A stretch of 64,000 nucleotides of DNA from Bedellia somnulentella (lineage: Eukaryota > Arthropoda > Insecta > Lepidoptera > Bedelliidae), in NCBI GenBank assembly GCA_963576735.1, contig OY755170.1, positions 27,931,733 to 27,995,732 on the forward strand. The letters are read 5' to 3'. Within the stretch, counting starts at the first letter, position 1. Each line of letters starts with the position of its first letter. Made by a program: the position numbers and the translations under genes. Under the pieces are notes generated by a model. The model ran no database searches. It saw nothing but the letters and a program-made list of their open reading frames with translations, and was not told the origin of the DNA. Positions 37,471 to 46,186 of the stretch are shown one piece after another.

Positions 37471-37821
37471 CAATCAAACATGTTTTTTAAGCAGAAGAAA
37501 GAAATTTAGAACGCAGACACACTAATAAAAAATGCTATAGGTTTTTTATAATTTTATAATTCTTTAGGATACTAGTTACTAGTTACTTATCATCCCATTC
37601 TCGTAGTTGTTCTTTCATAGTTAAAGACGCATATTGGAAAATGCAGTTCCCTCACTTCGATATCAATTAGTAATGGTTCGTATGAGTCCCTGCGCGATAT
37701 GTGGGTATTATAGGCTAACGCAGGTTGCAGGTGTCTAGTTAGTCTCAAGCTGTGCAATGTTTAGTATGAAAGATATGTATATAAAGATAGGAGCAGGTTG
37801 TGATGCGTAAGTTGTGTGCAG

Positions 37822-37963
37822 AGAGGAGCGAACCGCCGGGCGCGCCGGCCCCGCTCAGCAGCACGGACGACAGCGTGACACTGCACTGGGCCGTGCCGAG
37901 CCGCGACGGCCACGCGCCCGTCTCCGCCTACGTCGTGGACTACCGGCCGAGTGGCACCGAGCA
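37822..37963 (+). CDS. sls: Sallimus exon: first half of Fn3 domain 1
   Basis: Acceptor TTGTGTGCAG|AGAGG; donor GAGCA|GTAAGT. It enters in phase 1 and leaves in phase 2. It encodes (E)RSEPPGAPAPLSSTDDSVT, LHWAVPSRDGHAP, VSAYVVDYRPSGTE. PPGAPAP, the Trp of strand B and YVVDYR are typical of Fn3 domains in titin-like proteins. It is much more GC-rich than the upstream exons. The second half is taken from 40867-40967, across an intron that holds an assembly gap. Confidence 0.85.
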
Positions 37964-38146
37964 GTAAGTGAATTTAACTTTTATTAAAGAAGTTTTAGGT
38001 CGTAGAGAATACTTAGCAGGATAATTTTGAAATAATGATAGTTTAGTAGCAGTTGCTATTTACGTATCTATTTTATTTTCGAATAAGCCTCTTAGAATCG
38101 GCTTAGAAAATAAATCGCTATTTTTTCCCACCGTTGTTATAAGAGG
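37964..38146 (+). other. Start of large intron, before the assembly gap
   Basis: GTAAGTGA donor followed by AT-rich sequence running into N bases. No coding signal. Confidence 0.6.
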
Positions 38147-38346
38147 NNNNNNNNNNNNNNNNNNNNNNNNNNNNNNNNNNNNNNNNNNNNNNNNNNNNNN
38201 NNNNNNNNNNNNNNNNNNNNNNNNNNNNNNNNNNNNNNNNNNNNNNNNNNNNNNNNNNNNNNNNNNNNNNNNNNNNNNNNNNNNNNNNNNNNNNNNNNNN
38301 NNNNNNNNNNNNNNNNNNNNNNNNNNNNNNNNNNNNNNNNNNNNNN
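38147..38346. other. Assembly gap of 200 N
   Basis: Exactly 200 N, which looks like a conventional gap of unknown true length. It sits in the intron that interrupts Fn3 domain 1, so exons could be missing from the assembly. Confidence 0.98.
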
Positions 38347-38510
38347 ATAAAAAACAATGCATTTAAAAAATAAAAAAGACTATTTAATAGATCCTCATTT
38401 TAATATAACAACTATTTGAACCACGTTGATACAACACAAACATTAACCATACAATATTCATATTAAAGAATTTGCACTAAGCAACTTATACCCTGTTGAG
38501 TCAACAAATC

Positions 38511-39195
38511 GGCTTATTCCACCTTTTCCCCGTTGACAATCCCCGTCAACGGGGATAAGTGAACTTTTTGTTCACAAATCCCCGTTAACACAAATTGGAG
38601 CGTGTAATGGGGATTAGTGAACTAAAAAGTTCATTAATCCCCATTACGTTAAAAATAAAATAATCATGTAAGAATCAGGTACCTTCTATTTATTATTGGA
38701 TAAGAACTCACTTATTGATTTATTGTTATAAATCAAATTAAAATAAAATTTAAGCTTGATTACAACACCATTTATACTTAAAAATCAAAATTTTACTAGT
38801 ATTTACGTTTCTTCGATAATGATAGAGCTGTTAATAACAAAACGTAAGTACAAACTATAAAATAAAATACAGACAGTTACTTTCAAGTAATAACTAATTT
38901 CAACATTTCTTACTGCCTACAATTACAGTTTAATAGTTAAATTTACTTAATCAAGCTTAAATTTATTTAATTTGATTATAACAATAAATCAATAAGTGAG
39001 TTTCTTATCCAATAATAAATAGAAGGTACCTGATTCTTACATGATTATTTTATTTTTAACGTAATGGAGATTAATGAACTTTTTAGTTCACTAATCCCCA
39101 TTACACGCTCCAATTTGTGTTAACGGGGATTTGTGAACAAAAAGTCACTTATCCCCGTTGACGGGGATTGTCAACGGGGAAAAGTGGAATAAGCC
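38511..39195. mobile_element. Inverted-repeat element (685 bp) with 8-bp target duplication, hAT-like
   Basis: Left end GGCTTATTCCACCTTTTCCC at 38511 and its complement at 39195. Arms of about 250 bp (38511-38762 and 38948-39195) are near-perfect inverted repeats. The 8-bp AACAAATC flanks it directly at 38503-38510 and 39196-39203. Eight-base duplications are the rule for the hAT superfamily, and P and Merlin elements are close alternatives. There is no ORF, so it is non-autonomous. The arms contain internal palindromes (CCCCGT...ACGGGG), so the RNA would fold strongly. Confidence 0.85.
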
Positions 39196-39203
39196 AACAA
39201 ATC

Positions 39204-40866
39204 CATACGTACGGGTTTTGTACAGCTTTCGTGATAGGTATGATAAGTAAATGATAATATATTTAAGGTATAAAAAATGTTTATTTTAAAAATGATACGA
39301 AATAATGATTAATGTAATATGATATTATGAGCGCGCGCGATTGTCTTGATGAATCGATACGAACTGAATTATAAAGTAAATTAAACTATAACTAAATTGC
39401 TTGCCTCAGCAAAATGTACGGAAAGCCCGTACACCATATATTATTAAAATACTTAATAAAAAGAAAACCACTTTAAATTAAGACTGAGCCCAATTAGACT
39501 TATGTGTTCTATTATTAATATTTAGTAGTGTCCATGTCATGCATAATTTTAATCTTCTACAATAAGTTTATTTCTTTTAATTAAAAAACAAATGTATGAT
39601 GCATTTAGAAATAATATAATGTCTTATATATATAATCTACACAATAAAGTGTTCACGAGATTTCGAATTCGAAAACGAATTCTAGATTCTATATAGTTAG
39701 TAAGTGAGTACTTGACAACGCACAAAACCAAACTCTTACTCGGTGTAACATAACACAAACTAGGTTGGAAACTATTGGCTTCGACCTCGTAATCAAAACA
39801 TACTCTTTTTATAGGTATTATAAATTGATAAAAGACATCAAACTAAACAACTTTGCCTATGGAATGCATATCTAATTCGGTATCTCTGCTTAGGCTGGTT
39901 TTGGAAGTTAAGGTTACGTGTAGATATACCATAATGGTCTTGCGTAGGTCTTATAGTGTTAGTCTTACATTTGTGACCGGCCCTTACAATGCTGATAATT
40001 CCGCCTCTAAGAAACCCATGAACTCATACTGCTTCAGCGAATTTTTATAGGTGTAAGTTTAAATGTCTAAGTTCTTCTAGTGAATCAGAATTAACTATTT
40101 ATTGAAGTACTAATTATAGTATTAATCGCGTATTTCACATCAACTATTGGCAGTTGAAACCATGCGTAAAAGAACTATTGAGAAAATTTCATTACCGGAA
40201 AAAACTATTAAAAGAACCTTCGTTGATAGGTTACGAAACGCTTGATGTTCATCTCCCCGACCCTCGAGCGTCTTCCTGTATATCGTGCCTTTTTCCTATT
40301 TGCAGAGCAAAACTTGGTTTGCTGGTAAAAAATGACGACCACATCAGATCAGAATATAAACTCATCGATTTTGATTGATTTTGCTTCAAAAAGTTGGGGT
40401 GAAATATATATAAGAGTAACTTTCCTGTGAAATGGTTAGTAATAACCAAGAAGAATTATTATTTAACGCCCGTCAGAATTATATAATCGGAAGAAGCAAG
40501 ATGCAGGTGACGATTGTCGAAACTACCATTAACTACAACACTGCGACAAAAAACGTGTTCGTTGTTGAGAGTCAAGTTTTCTAGGCTCCTATCACGTGAA
40601 ATTATGAAACTTTTTATTTCTAGAAGGTACTTAGATCTTCGACTATTATTTCCAGTATACGAAAGAATCTAATAATTTTAGATGACGGCGGGCGAGAAGG
40701 AGACGAGACGCAGAGCGAAAGACTAGGTAACGCACGCGAACCTTTCCCGCACGGATTTGTAAAGTGGAGTTGTCGATAACCGCAGTAGTATTAGTTTGCC
40801 CGTCGTGCTAACGTGCTCGTGTCGTCGTTCCGGCCGGCGGCTGACGCGCGTTTGCTCCGCAGGCAG
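39204..40866 (+). other. Remainder of the Fn3-1 intron
   Basis: AT-rich to about 40680, then a transition to GC-rich sequence leading into the next exon. Short ORFs at 39853-40050 and 40154-40378 show no family resemblance. The intron ends CTCCGCAGGCAG with two possible acceptors four bases apart. Confidence 0.6.
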
Positions 40867-40967
40867 CTCCGCGGCGCTGGCCGGCTCCTACTGCGTGCAG
40901 CGGCTGCCCGAGCACCGCGAGTACGTGTTCCGCGTCACCGCACGCTGCCCCCGCGCGGCGCCCATAG
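40867..40967 (+). CDS. sls: Sallimus exon: second half of Fn3 domain 1
   Basis: The acceptor is the second AG of CAGGCAG (40865-40866); only this one restores the phase 2 left by the previous exon. The donor is CCCATAG|GTGAGC, phase 1. It encodes (H)SAALAGSYCVQRLPEHREYV then FRVTARCPRAAPI. LPEHREYVFRVTA corresponds to the L-x-P-x-x-x-Y-x-F-R-V-x-A core of Fn3 strands E-F. The segment between the two halves is short and lacks the usual C'-strand Trp, so either the domain is compact or an exon is hidden in the gap. Confidence 0.75.
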
Positions 40968-41376
40968 GTGAGCGCGCTCCATCGCCGGCGCGACCCCCAC
41001 GTGGTGAACCGAATACTTCCCACGACCTGATCTACACGACATTTTAGAAATCTGACTGATGAAACACTCACATCAAATCGAATCAAATTATATCAAAACG
41101 AACACTTGTAAACGCTGATATATCAAAACAGAAAGCGACCGATGTCGCCAACGCAAAATCAGATTTTATTTACTAAAACTACGCAAACGGCAATATTACA
41201 AACATTACCATTTACTCGAGTTGAAGCTACACGGAAAATGTAACCTTACTTTAGTTAGACAAAACTTTGTAACCATTCACGAGAGAAGCAACAGAAATTT
41301 TTGCGCTTTAACCACACATCATCTTCTCATAACAGTAGTAGGTAAAGAGTTGAAACGTGTGTTTGTACGGTTGCAG
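40968..41376 (+). other. Intron between Fn3 domains 1 and 2
   Basis: GTGAGCGC at 40968 to GTACGGTTGCAG at 41376. GC-rich at its start, AT-rich later. No other feature seen. Confidence 0.7.
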
Positions 41377-41537
41377 AGGTGCCAGGTCCACCATCCGGGC
41401 CGCTGGAGCTGCTGGGTGCGGCCGGCCACGTCACGGTGACGTGGGGCTGCCCCGAATGGGACGGCGGCGCACCCATCCAGGGGTACGTCGTCGCCATCCG
41501 CGACCTCGCCAAGACCATGTGGATGGAGGTCGGCACG
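41377..41537 (+). CDS. sls: Sallimus exon: first half of Fn3 domain 2
   Basis: Acceptor GGTTGCAG|AGGTG, phase 1; donor GGCACG|GTAAGT, phase 0. It encodes (E)VPGPPSGPLELLGAAGHVT, VTWGCPEWDGGAPIQGYVVA, IRDLAKTMWMEVGT. The PGPPSGP start, the VTW core, GGAPIQGYVV and the strand D Trp (MWMEVG) are all classic Fn3. Codons are very GC-rich. Confidence 0.92.
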
Positions 41538-41694
41538 GTAAGTGACATCCACTGTCATGCAACTTAAAGAATACCATGTCAATTTTCTGTTCTTAAATGT
41601 GTAAAATATGACGCAATGTTGTAATTTAGTAATATGAACGTTACTACGTTGTACTACGTGTATGGCAAGTACATGTTGTGTGTGTATGTCGCAG

Positions 41695-41836
41695 ACGGAC
41701 GCGCGCACGCTGAGCCTGGTGGTGCGCGACCTGTGCGGGGAGCGGCGCTACCTGGTGCGGGTGTTCGCGCGCAACGAGGCCGGCCGCGGGGAGCCACTGC
41801 AGTCGCCCGCGCCCTTCACCGCGCTGCAGGGCGACG
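41695..41836 (+). CDS. sls: Sallimus exon: second half of Fn3 domain 2
   Basis: Acceptor TGTATGTCGCAG|ACGGAC, phase 0; donor CGACG|GTGAGC, phase 1. It encodes TDARTLSLVVRDLCGERRYL, VRVFARNEAGRGEPLQSPAP, FTALQGD. The Y-L-V-R-V-x-A-x-N-x-A-G-x-G-x-P signature closes a normal Fn3 domain. Insect Sallimus is usually described with five Fn3 domains; only two are visible here. Confidence 0.92.
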
Positions 41837-41905
41837 GTGAGCACTACATCCTATCCATACCTACTGCATTCTTTAGTTCTCTCTAAAGCGGGAGTCTGAA
41901 ATAAG

Positions 41906-41998
41906 AGGAGTAAAAGAGCATTTGAGGAGAATGATGAATGTGAGGGAAGCAATAGATATTTGTCAGGCTCGTACGAAGCGGTGAACGACAGCCTCTTT
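41906..41998 (+). repeat. Family T (LINE 3'-end-like) fragment
   Basis: Contains AAAAGAGCATTTGAGGAG, TTTGTCAGGCTCGTACG and GACAGCCTCTTTTTACCC. These are related to copies at 44128-44232, 55440-55590 and 59440-59545, where the wording is AAAGAGCATGAATG...TCGTACAAAGTGGCGAT. Confidence 0.5.
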
Positions 41999-42125
41999 TT
42001 ACCCTGATATGAATAAAAAGCGTAAGTATGAGTAAACTGATTGGGGAACTCCGACGGGGTTTTGTAGCTCCTCCGTAAAAAAATTGTTCATGGATGACAA
42101 AGTTGTGTCAATGTATCAATGGATA

Positions 42126-42732
42126 TGTCGTGGCCATATCGTAAATTTGAACACATCATGAAAAGATCGATCATTTCATGAAAAAGTCGTATGTCATGAA
42201 ATGTTCAACTGTTTATTGGCCACATCGTGATGTGATTTGGGCAGATCAATGATAAGAAATTGTTTCTCGATATGGGCAACTAAACGCGCGGCCTCTTCAT
42301 GTAATGGTTAAGATTATTTGGTCATATCGTAAAGTAGTTACATTAATTACCGGTAGAGGCGCTGAGAACGCTTTGTTAATTTGTGAAGATGGCGGCCGCT
42401 GGTAAAAGTGTTGTTTCTCGTAGTAAAAAAGTTAATAATTCGTTGTTTAGCGAGGAAGAAAGTGATGACAAAAGAGTTTTCGGCGAAAAGGTTCTCGAGT
42501 ACTTTGCATATTACGAAAAACTGAGCAATATGTAAAAATACCATAGAGTTTGGATCGCATTTCAAAGGTCACTCTATTTCTACGAACTGGCCAAGCGTGG
42601 ATGACAAAATCTTTAAACGTTGACGATTTTATGATCTGGTCAAATCAAGTTGGGTACATCATGAAATGTGACTATTTCATGAAATGATCGATCATTTCAC
42701 GATGTGTTCAAATCTACGATATGGCCACGACA
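42126..42732. mobile_element. Terminal-inverted-repeat element (607 bp)
   Basis: Ends TGTCGTGGCCATATCG (42126) and CGATATGGCCACGACA (42732). Arms of about 85 bp are inverted copies at roughly 85% identity and are rich in CATGAAAT and GATCGATCATTTCATG motifs. It is flanked by a direct GATA on each side (42122-42125, 42733-42736), a possible 4-bp target duplication. It carries a 48-codon ORF. Superfamily not recognised. Confidence 0.75.
42389..42535 (+). CDS. Small ORF (48 aa) inside the inverted-repeat element
   Basis: ATG in a good context (GAAGATGGCGGCC) opens MAAAGKSVVSRSKKVNNSLF, then acidic SEEESDDKRVFGEKVLEYFA, and ends YYEKLSNM, stop at 42533-42535. It may be the residual N-terminus of the parent element's protein. 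No family is recognised and no function is claimed. It lies in the sls intron, sense strand. Confidence 0.3.
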   Translation: MAAAGKSVVSRSKKVNNSLFSEEESDDKRVFGEKVLEYFAYYEKLSNM

Positions 42733-42736
42733 GATA

Positions 42737-43620
42737 TAAAGTGGCTGGTTTTGAAAGAACTATTGTCACTACTAGGGTTTTAAACGCCACATTTGTTTAA
42801 TAAAAAGAAAATGTGAGTAAGCAACGAAAATCTTTGATTTTATGAAAAACCATTAGTGATTGAAGGTATGAAATAACTCGAATGGCAAATGCATGCCCAC
42901 AAGCTGTTTTAGATTCTACGCTTTAATATTGTAGCGAATGTTGGGTGTGCTAGAAAAAGTATGAGATAGGAGTGAATGCGGTTTCAAATTAAGGTAAATG
43001 TCAAATTGTACAATATATTTATTAGTGCGATAGCTAATTATAGTATAGAAAGTCCGAGGAGGAAGAACCCATCGTTGCCCTCGTAACCTAATTGCACTTT
43101 AGCGTAAATTCCCCAAATAATGAGTAATATTCCTAAAAAATTTACAACGACAACTCACGGAGTTTATTGAGCGGAGTGAGCCGAAGCCATATGTTTTTTA
43201 GCATAGTTTTGTGCATAGGCAGACGTTTTTTTCTGACATTTAAATAGAATATAAATTTCTGTGTCCTGACCCTTGGGTCACAATTTCAAAGGTCGATGAC
43301 ATTGTCAGAAAACCAGAATTAAATTGTGGTATTAGTCATATTTTTTTATATGTCACAAATTAATTGCAATTGAATATTTAATTAAAGCAATTCATTAATG
43401 ATGTTCAAACATTTCGCTCACATATACTGTATATAAAACCAATTTGATAAGAGCAACGTTAATTTCTCTTTTTAATTATAATCGGCTGTTCTGTCGTCTC
43501 TGAGTCTGGCTCCTCGTGTGCTGAGATCAGAAAACTAAACTTGCTGTAATCATGTTGATATTCACCTCTAGCTGTACGTAACATATAGTAGGATGCTAAC
43601 GTGTGTGTGTGTGCGTGCAG
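42737..43620 (+). other. 3' part of the last sls intron
   Basis: AT-rich and mostly featureless. It ends with a GT-dinucleotide run and GTGCGTGCAG instead of a pyrimidine tract. Confidence 0.6.
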
Positions 43621-43796
43621 AGTCGGAGTCGTCGCTGGGCGCGCCGACGGAGGGCGCCAGCACGCAGACGTCCACTTCCTGGCTGCGCGAGCACCACATG
43701 GACGCCGACATCCGCTCGTACGCGCGCGGCTCGCTGCTGCGGCGCGACGAGTACTTCTTCCGGATATGGCACTACGCCAAGAAGCTGTTCAAGTGA
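43621..43796 (+). CDS. sls: Sallimus last coding exon: C-terminal tail and stop
   Basis: Acceptor GTGCGTGCAG|AGTCGG, phase 1. It encodes (E)SESSLGAPTEGASTQTSTSW, LREHHMDADIRSYARGSLL, RRDEYFFRIWHYAKKLFK and stop TGA at 43794-43796. The tail after Fn3 is not a known fold; its Trp/Tyr/Arg-rich end is highly characteristic of insect Sallimus C-termini as I recall them. It may anchor to thick filament or other sarcomere proteins; that is inferred. The total coding length across the joined exons is divisible by three, which supports the set. Confidence 0.9.
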
Positions 43797-44019
43797 CACT
43801 GTGATATACGCGGGCCCCCGCTCTAGTCATGGCCCCATATTATTTATTTATCGTCGCGTTTTGACACTTTACCTTACAGATTTATACTTTTGTAAACGTT
43901 AATATATGATGTATATTTATTTATATTTAGCGAGAGACCCATCCCGTCCGACGCTCATACGGAGACGTATAATATAGGTGCATATAGCTTCGCACGGGAT
44001 AGCTACTCTCATTGTTAAT

Positions 44020-44025
44020 AATAAA
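44020..44025 (+). terminator. sls: Polyadenylation signal of sls
   Basis: AATAAA about 225 bases after the stop, with GT/T-rich sequence downstream (GCTTGTGTTTATTT at 44041). The 3'UTR would span about 43797-44045. Confidence 0.75.
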
Positions 44026-44127
44026 GAACGAAAACTTAATGCTTGTGTTTATTTAAAGCAAATGAGCTCATAAAAGCCAGCGTCCAAAGAGTATAAAATA
44101 AAACTACGTGAGTATTGAATGAAATAC

Positions 44128-44232
44128 AGCCCGAGAGGTTTGTTAAGATCGTACAAAGTGGAGATTGGGAGTCTCCGCCTACCCCACGGGGCATTGGCCA
44201 CTAATGGCGTAAGTATATGTAGGTATGTATAT
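44128..44232 (+). repeat. Family T 3'-end fragment
   Basis: GAGAGGTTTGTTAAGATCGT, ACAAAGTGGAGAT, TCTCCGCCTACCCCACGGGG and AATGGCGTAAGTATATGTAG. It ends in an ATGT-type microsatellite, as do LINE tails. Confidence 0.6.
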
Positions 44233-44255
44233 AAAATTATATTAAAAAAAATAAT

Positions 44256-44472
44256 TTTATAAATACATACATATATTCTCACGGCCAAAAATCCCAAAAA
44301 GGGGTAGCCAGAGCTTCAGAGCTTGATACCCTTTAGCCAAATTTGGAAATTGATAGGGCAAAATATGATAGAAATAAAGTATTCTTGGTGATGGGTCTCG
44401 AACCGCATCGCCTATAAACCGACGACTTTCGACACCCGTGGGTAGAAAGGGGTAGTGATACAAGCCGGCACT
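44256..44472 (-). repeat. Family S repeat, minus orientation
   Basis: From ATACATATATTCTCACGGCC through GGGGTAGCCAGAG and TTGGTGATGGGTCTCG to CAAGCCGGCAC. It lies head-to-head with the next copy. Confidence 0.75.
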
Positions 44473-44515
44473 TTATGAACGGTTAGTCAAATACAAAAAT
44501 TATTTTTATTCACAA

Positions 44516-44768
44516 TGCTGTGTAGTATCGGCTTAGAGTAGCACTACCCCATTTCTTCCGGTGGGTGTACGTAACAGGCGACTAACGGTGTTAGGGCTTT
44601 TAAAGGATTTTCGGGCGATGAGGCTGGAGACCCATCACCAACAACTTTTATTTTACCATCTTTTCCCCATTTAACTACCAAAAAAAGGCTGAGGAATTTC
44701 CAATTCCATAGCTCTGGCTACCCCATCTAGGGATTTATAGCCGTGAGTATATGTATGTATGTATTCAT
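44516..44768 (+). repeat. Family S repeat, best plus-strand copy
   Basis: Starts TGCTGTGTAGTATCGGCTTA, then AGCACTACCCC, GGGCGATGAGGCTGGAGACC, CATCACCAAC, CTCTGGCTACCCC and GGGATTTATAGCCGTGAG, and closes with TATATGTATGTATGTAT. Length is about 250 bp, non-coding, with a simple-repeat tail. It is most likely a SINE. No clear tRNA, 7SL or 5S head was found. Confidence 0.75.
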
Positions 44769-44866
44769 AAATAAATGTATATAAAGTTGTGCAGTAAATT
44801 CATAAAACATACTCTTGTACCATTTTTTTTTTGTTCAAGTAAGTGCCACTATAATGGTATAGATAA

Positions 44867-45088
44867 CTAGATTCTACGCCAAAGCATCAATATCAGTTTT
44901 TCCCGCGCCAAATATGTGAGAGATATCAACAATATCAAAAGAATAGCTACCATCATAGTGCTGATTGCCGAAAGATGAAATTGCAACTGTTCTGTACTAG
45001 CACCATTCGTTGATGCCATTCCAATGCCATTTTGAGTAATTGTCACTTCTTCGGGTTGGGGCGTGTTATTATTGCCCTTTTTTTGCAA
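44867..45088 (-). CDS. Small ORF with a predicted membrane segment, probably retroelement-derived
   Basis: A 73-codon ORF reads MQKKGNNNTPQPEEVTITQN, then polar sequence, then a hydrophobic run (STMMVAILLILLISLTYLA) and basic REKLILMLWRRI. It lies directly downstream, on the same strand, of the LTR-like sequence and primer-site-like motif at 45186-45290, so it is probably a relic of that element. Family not recognised. Confidence 0.35.
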   Translation of the reverse strand: MQKKGNNNTPQPEEVTITQNGIGMASTNGASTEQLQFHLSAISTMMVAILLILLISLTYLAREKLILMLWRRI

Positions 45089-45185
45089 ATGTATTGATGT
45101 TCTCTAACACATTATTGCGTGAGTCACTTTATTTTCTATTAAATAGTTTGATCGCGGTGCTGCGGTGGCGCTCTCTCAAATATGG

Positions 45186-45290
45186 CATTGCAGGGTCGCC
45201 ATGTAAGGTTGTGGGTATCGGTTGAATGAAACGCTCTGACTGCTGGATTAAGACCGAATATATCGACGCCTTACTGCCAAAACCAACTAA
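45186..45290 (-). mobile_element. LTR-like segment with primer-binding-site-like motif
   Basis: Minus strand: AGTTGGTTTTGGCAGTAAGG through GCGTCGATATATTCGG, CAGCAGTCAGAGCG, to ...CAACCTTACA, immediately followed by TGGCGACCCTGCAATG. A TGG start right after a CA end is how an LTR and its primer site meet. The same LTR-like sequence, without the primer site, occurs interrupted at 49157-49186 plus 52942-52999. Confidence 0.55.
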
Positions 45291-45481
45291 GTGCCCTTTT
45301 TGGTGAAACTGAGTTATGTATACTATCATACTTCACCTAAACAGGTCTACATAATGGTGAAACCCTTTTTTTGATTGGTTGCGTCTACACGATATTTTTT
45401 TTTCGAAAATGAGCTTTAAGTGCCCTTATCTGACACATTTCACATAAAAGTACAGACAAAAACCAATAACTCTATCTTAAT

Positions 45482-45722
45482 AAATAAAGAATAAATAAAG
45501 GAAAGAAAAATTTCGACACAGGCGGGGATCGAACCCGCGACCTCGGGTAAATGCCCCGACGCTCTGCCAACTGAGCTACTGTGTCAATTGGCTGCCAGTG
45601 CGAAATTCTTCTATCCTTTATTTCTTTTACACGTTTAAGTAGTGTTTGCGTTTCCTACCTCCGAATTTTTTTAACTAATTCGGAAGGCCACTTGTCTACC
45701 TTTTCAGATAGAATGCAAATGT
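45482..45722 (-). repeat. tRNA-headed dispersed repeat, family U
   Basis: AATAAATAAAGGAAAGAAAA, then a tRNA-like segment, then AATTCTTCTATCCTTTATTT, AAGTAGTGTTTGCGTTTCC and AATTCGGAAGGCCACTTGTC. Full and partial copies recur at 56035-56334 and 56335-56400. Confidence 0.75.
45515..45585 (-). pseudogene. tRNA-like 71-nt cloverleaf inside family U
   Basis: All four stems pair perfectly on the minus strand: acceptor GACACAG/CTGTGTC, D stem GCTC/GAGC, anticodon stem TCGGG/CCCGA, T stem GCGGG/CCCGC with loop TTCGATC. The A-box (TAGCTCAGTTGG) and B-box (GGTTCGATCC) are intact. The anticodon loop GCATTTA has C instead of the near-universal T at position 33. Together with its position in a repeat, this argues for a tRNA-derived sequence rather than a working tRNA. 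Confidence 0.6.
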
Positions 45723-45738
45723 TGAAAACGCCTAACTA

Positions 45739-45959
45739 TCACATAATTTAAATCTTTTTGTTCATGAAAACCTCATGTAGGGATTATTACTAATAAATAA
45801 AGAATAAATAAAGGAAAGAAATTTTTTTTTTCTTTCCTTTAAAATTCCTTTAAAAGAAAAATTTTGTGTCGAAATTTTTCTTTCCTTTATTTATTCTTTA
45901 TTTATTAGTAATAATCCCCACATGAGGTTTTCATGAACAAAAAGATTTAAATTATGTAA
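45739..45959. repeat. Head-to-head family U ends forming a large inverted repeat
   Basis: The left arm CATAATTTAAATCTTTTTGT... (45739-45822) and its complement at 45876-45959 are about 80 bp each, nearly perfect, around a 50-bp centre of AAAGGAAAG/CTTTCCTTT sequence. This is best explained by two copies of the family meeting in opposite orientation. Confidence 0.75.
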
Positions 45960-46186
45960 AAACCAACTAAACAATGATAAGTGGTATTAGCAGTAGGATT
46001 AACTAGTTATCGAATAAGAAATTTCTACAGCTAATACAACATACAACCGCGCGTGAAAAAGTTATACAGGCAATACCAGGTAAGTACTTGTACATGTTTC
46101 AAACATCGTTTTCGCGCCCTGTTAGTTGCAAGATAACCGTTGAGCAAACACTTTGATCAACTAAAGTTTAAATTCTTTAAGGTTAT

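Noticed and set aside
40796..41708. Antisense and alternative-frame ORFs around the Fn3 exons
   Set aside because: GC-rich shadows; the sense Fn3 reading has clear domain signatures.
43593..43902. Several overlapping ORFs in all frames around the last exon
   Set aside because: They are by-products of high GC. Only the frame ending YFFRIWHYAKKLFK continues the Fn3 exons in phase.
45515..45585. Functional tRNA gene
   Set aside because: C33, an odd anticodon loop, and its place in a dispersed repeat with other copies make a tRNA-derived repeat far more likely.
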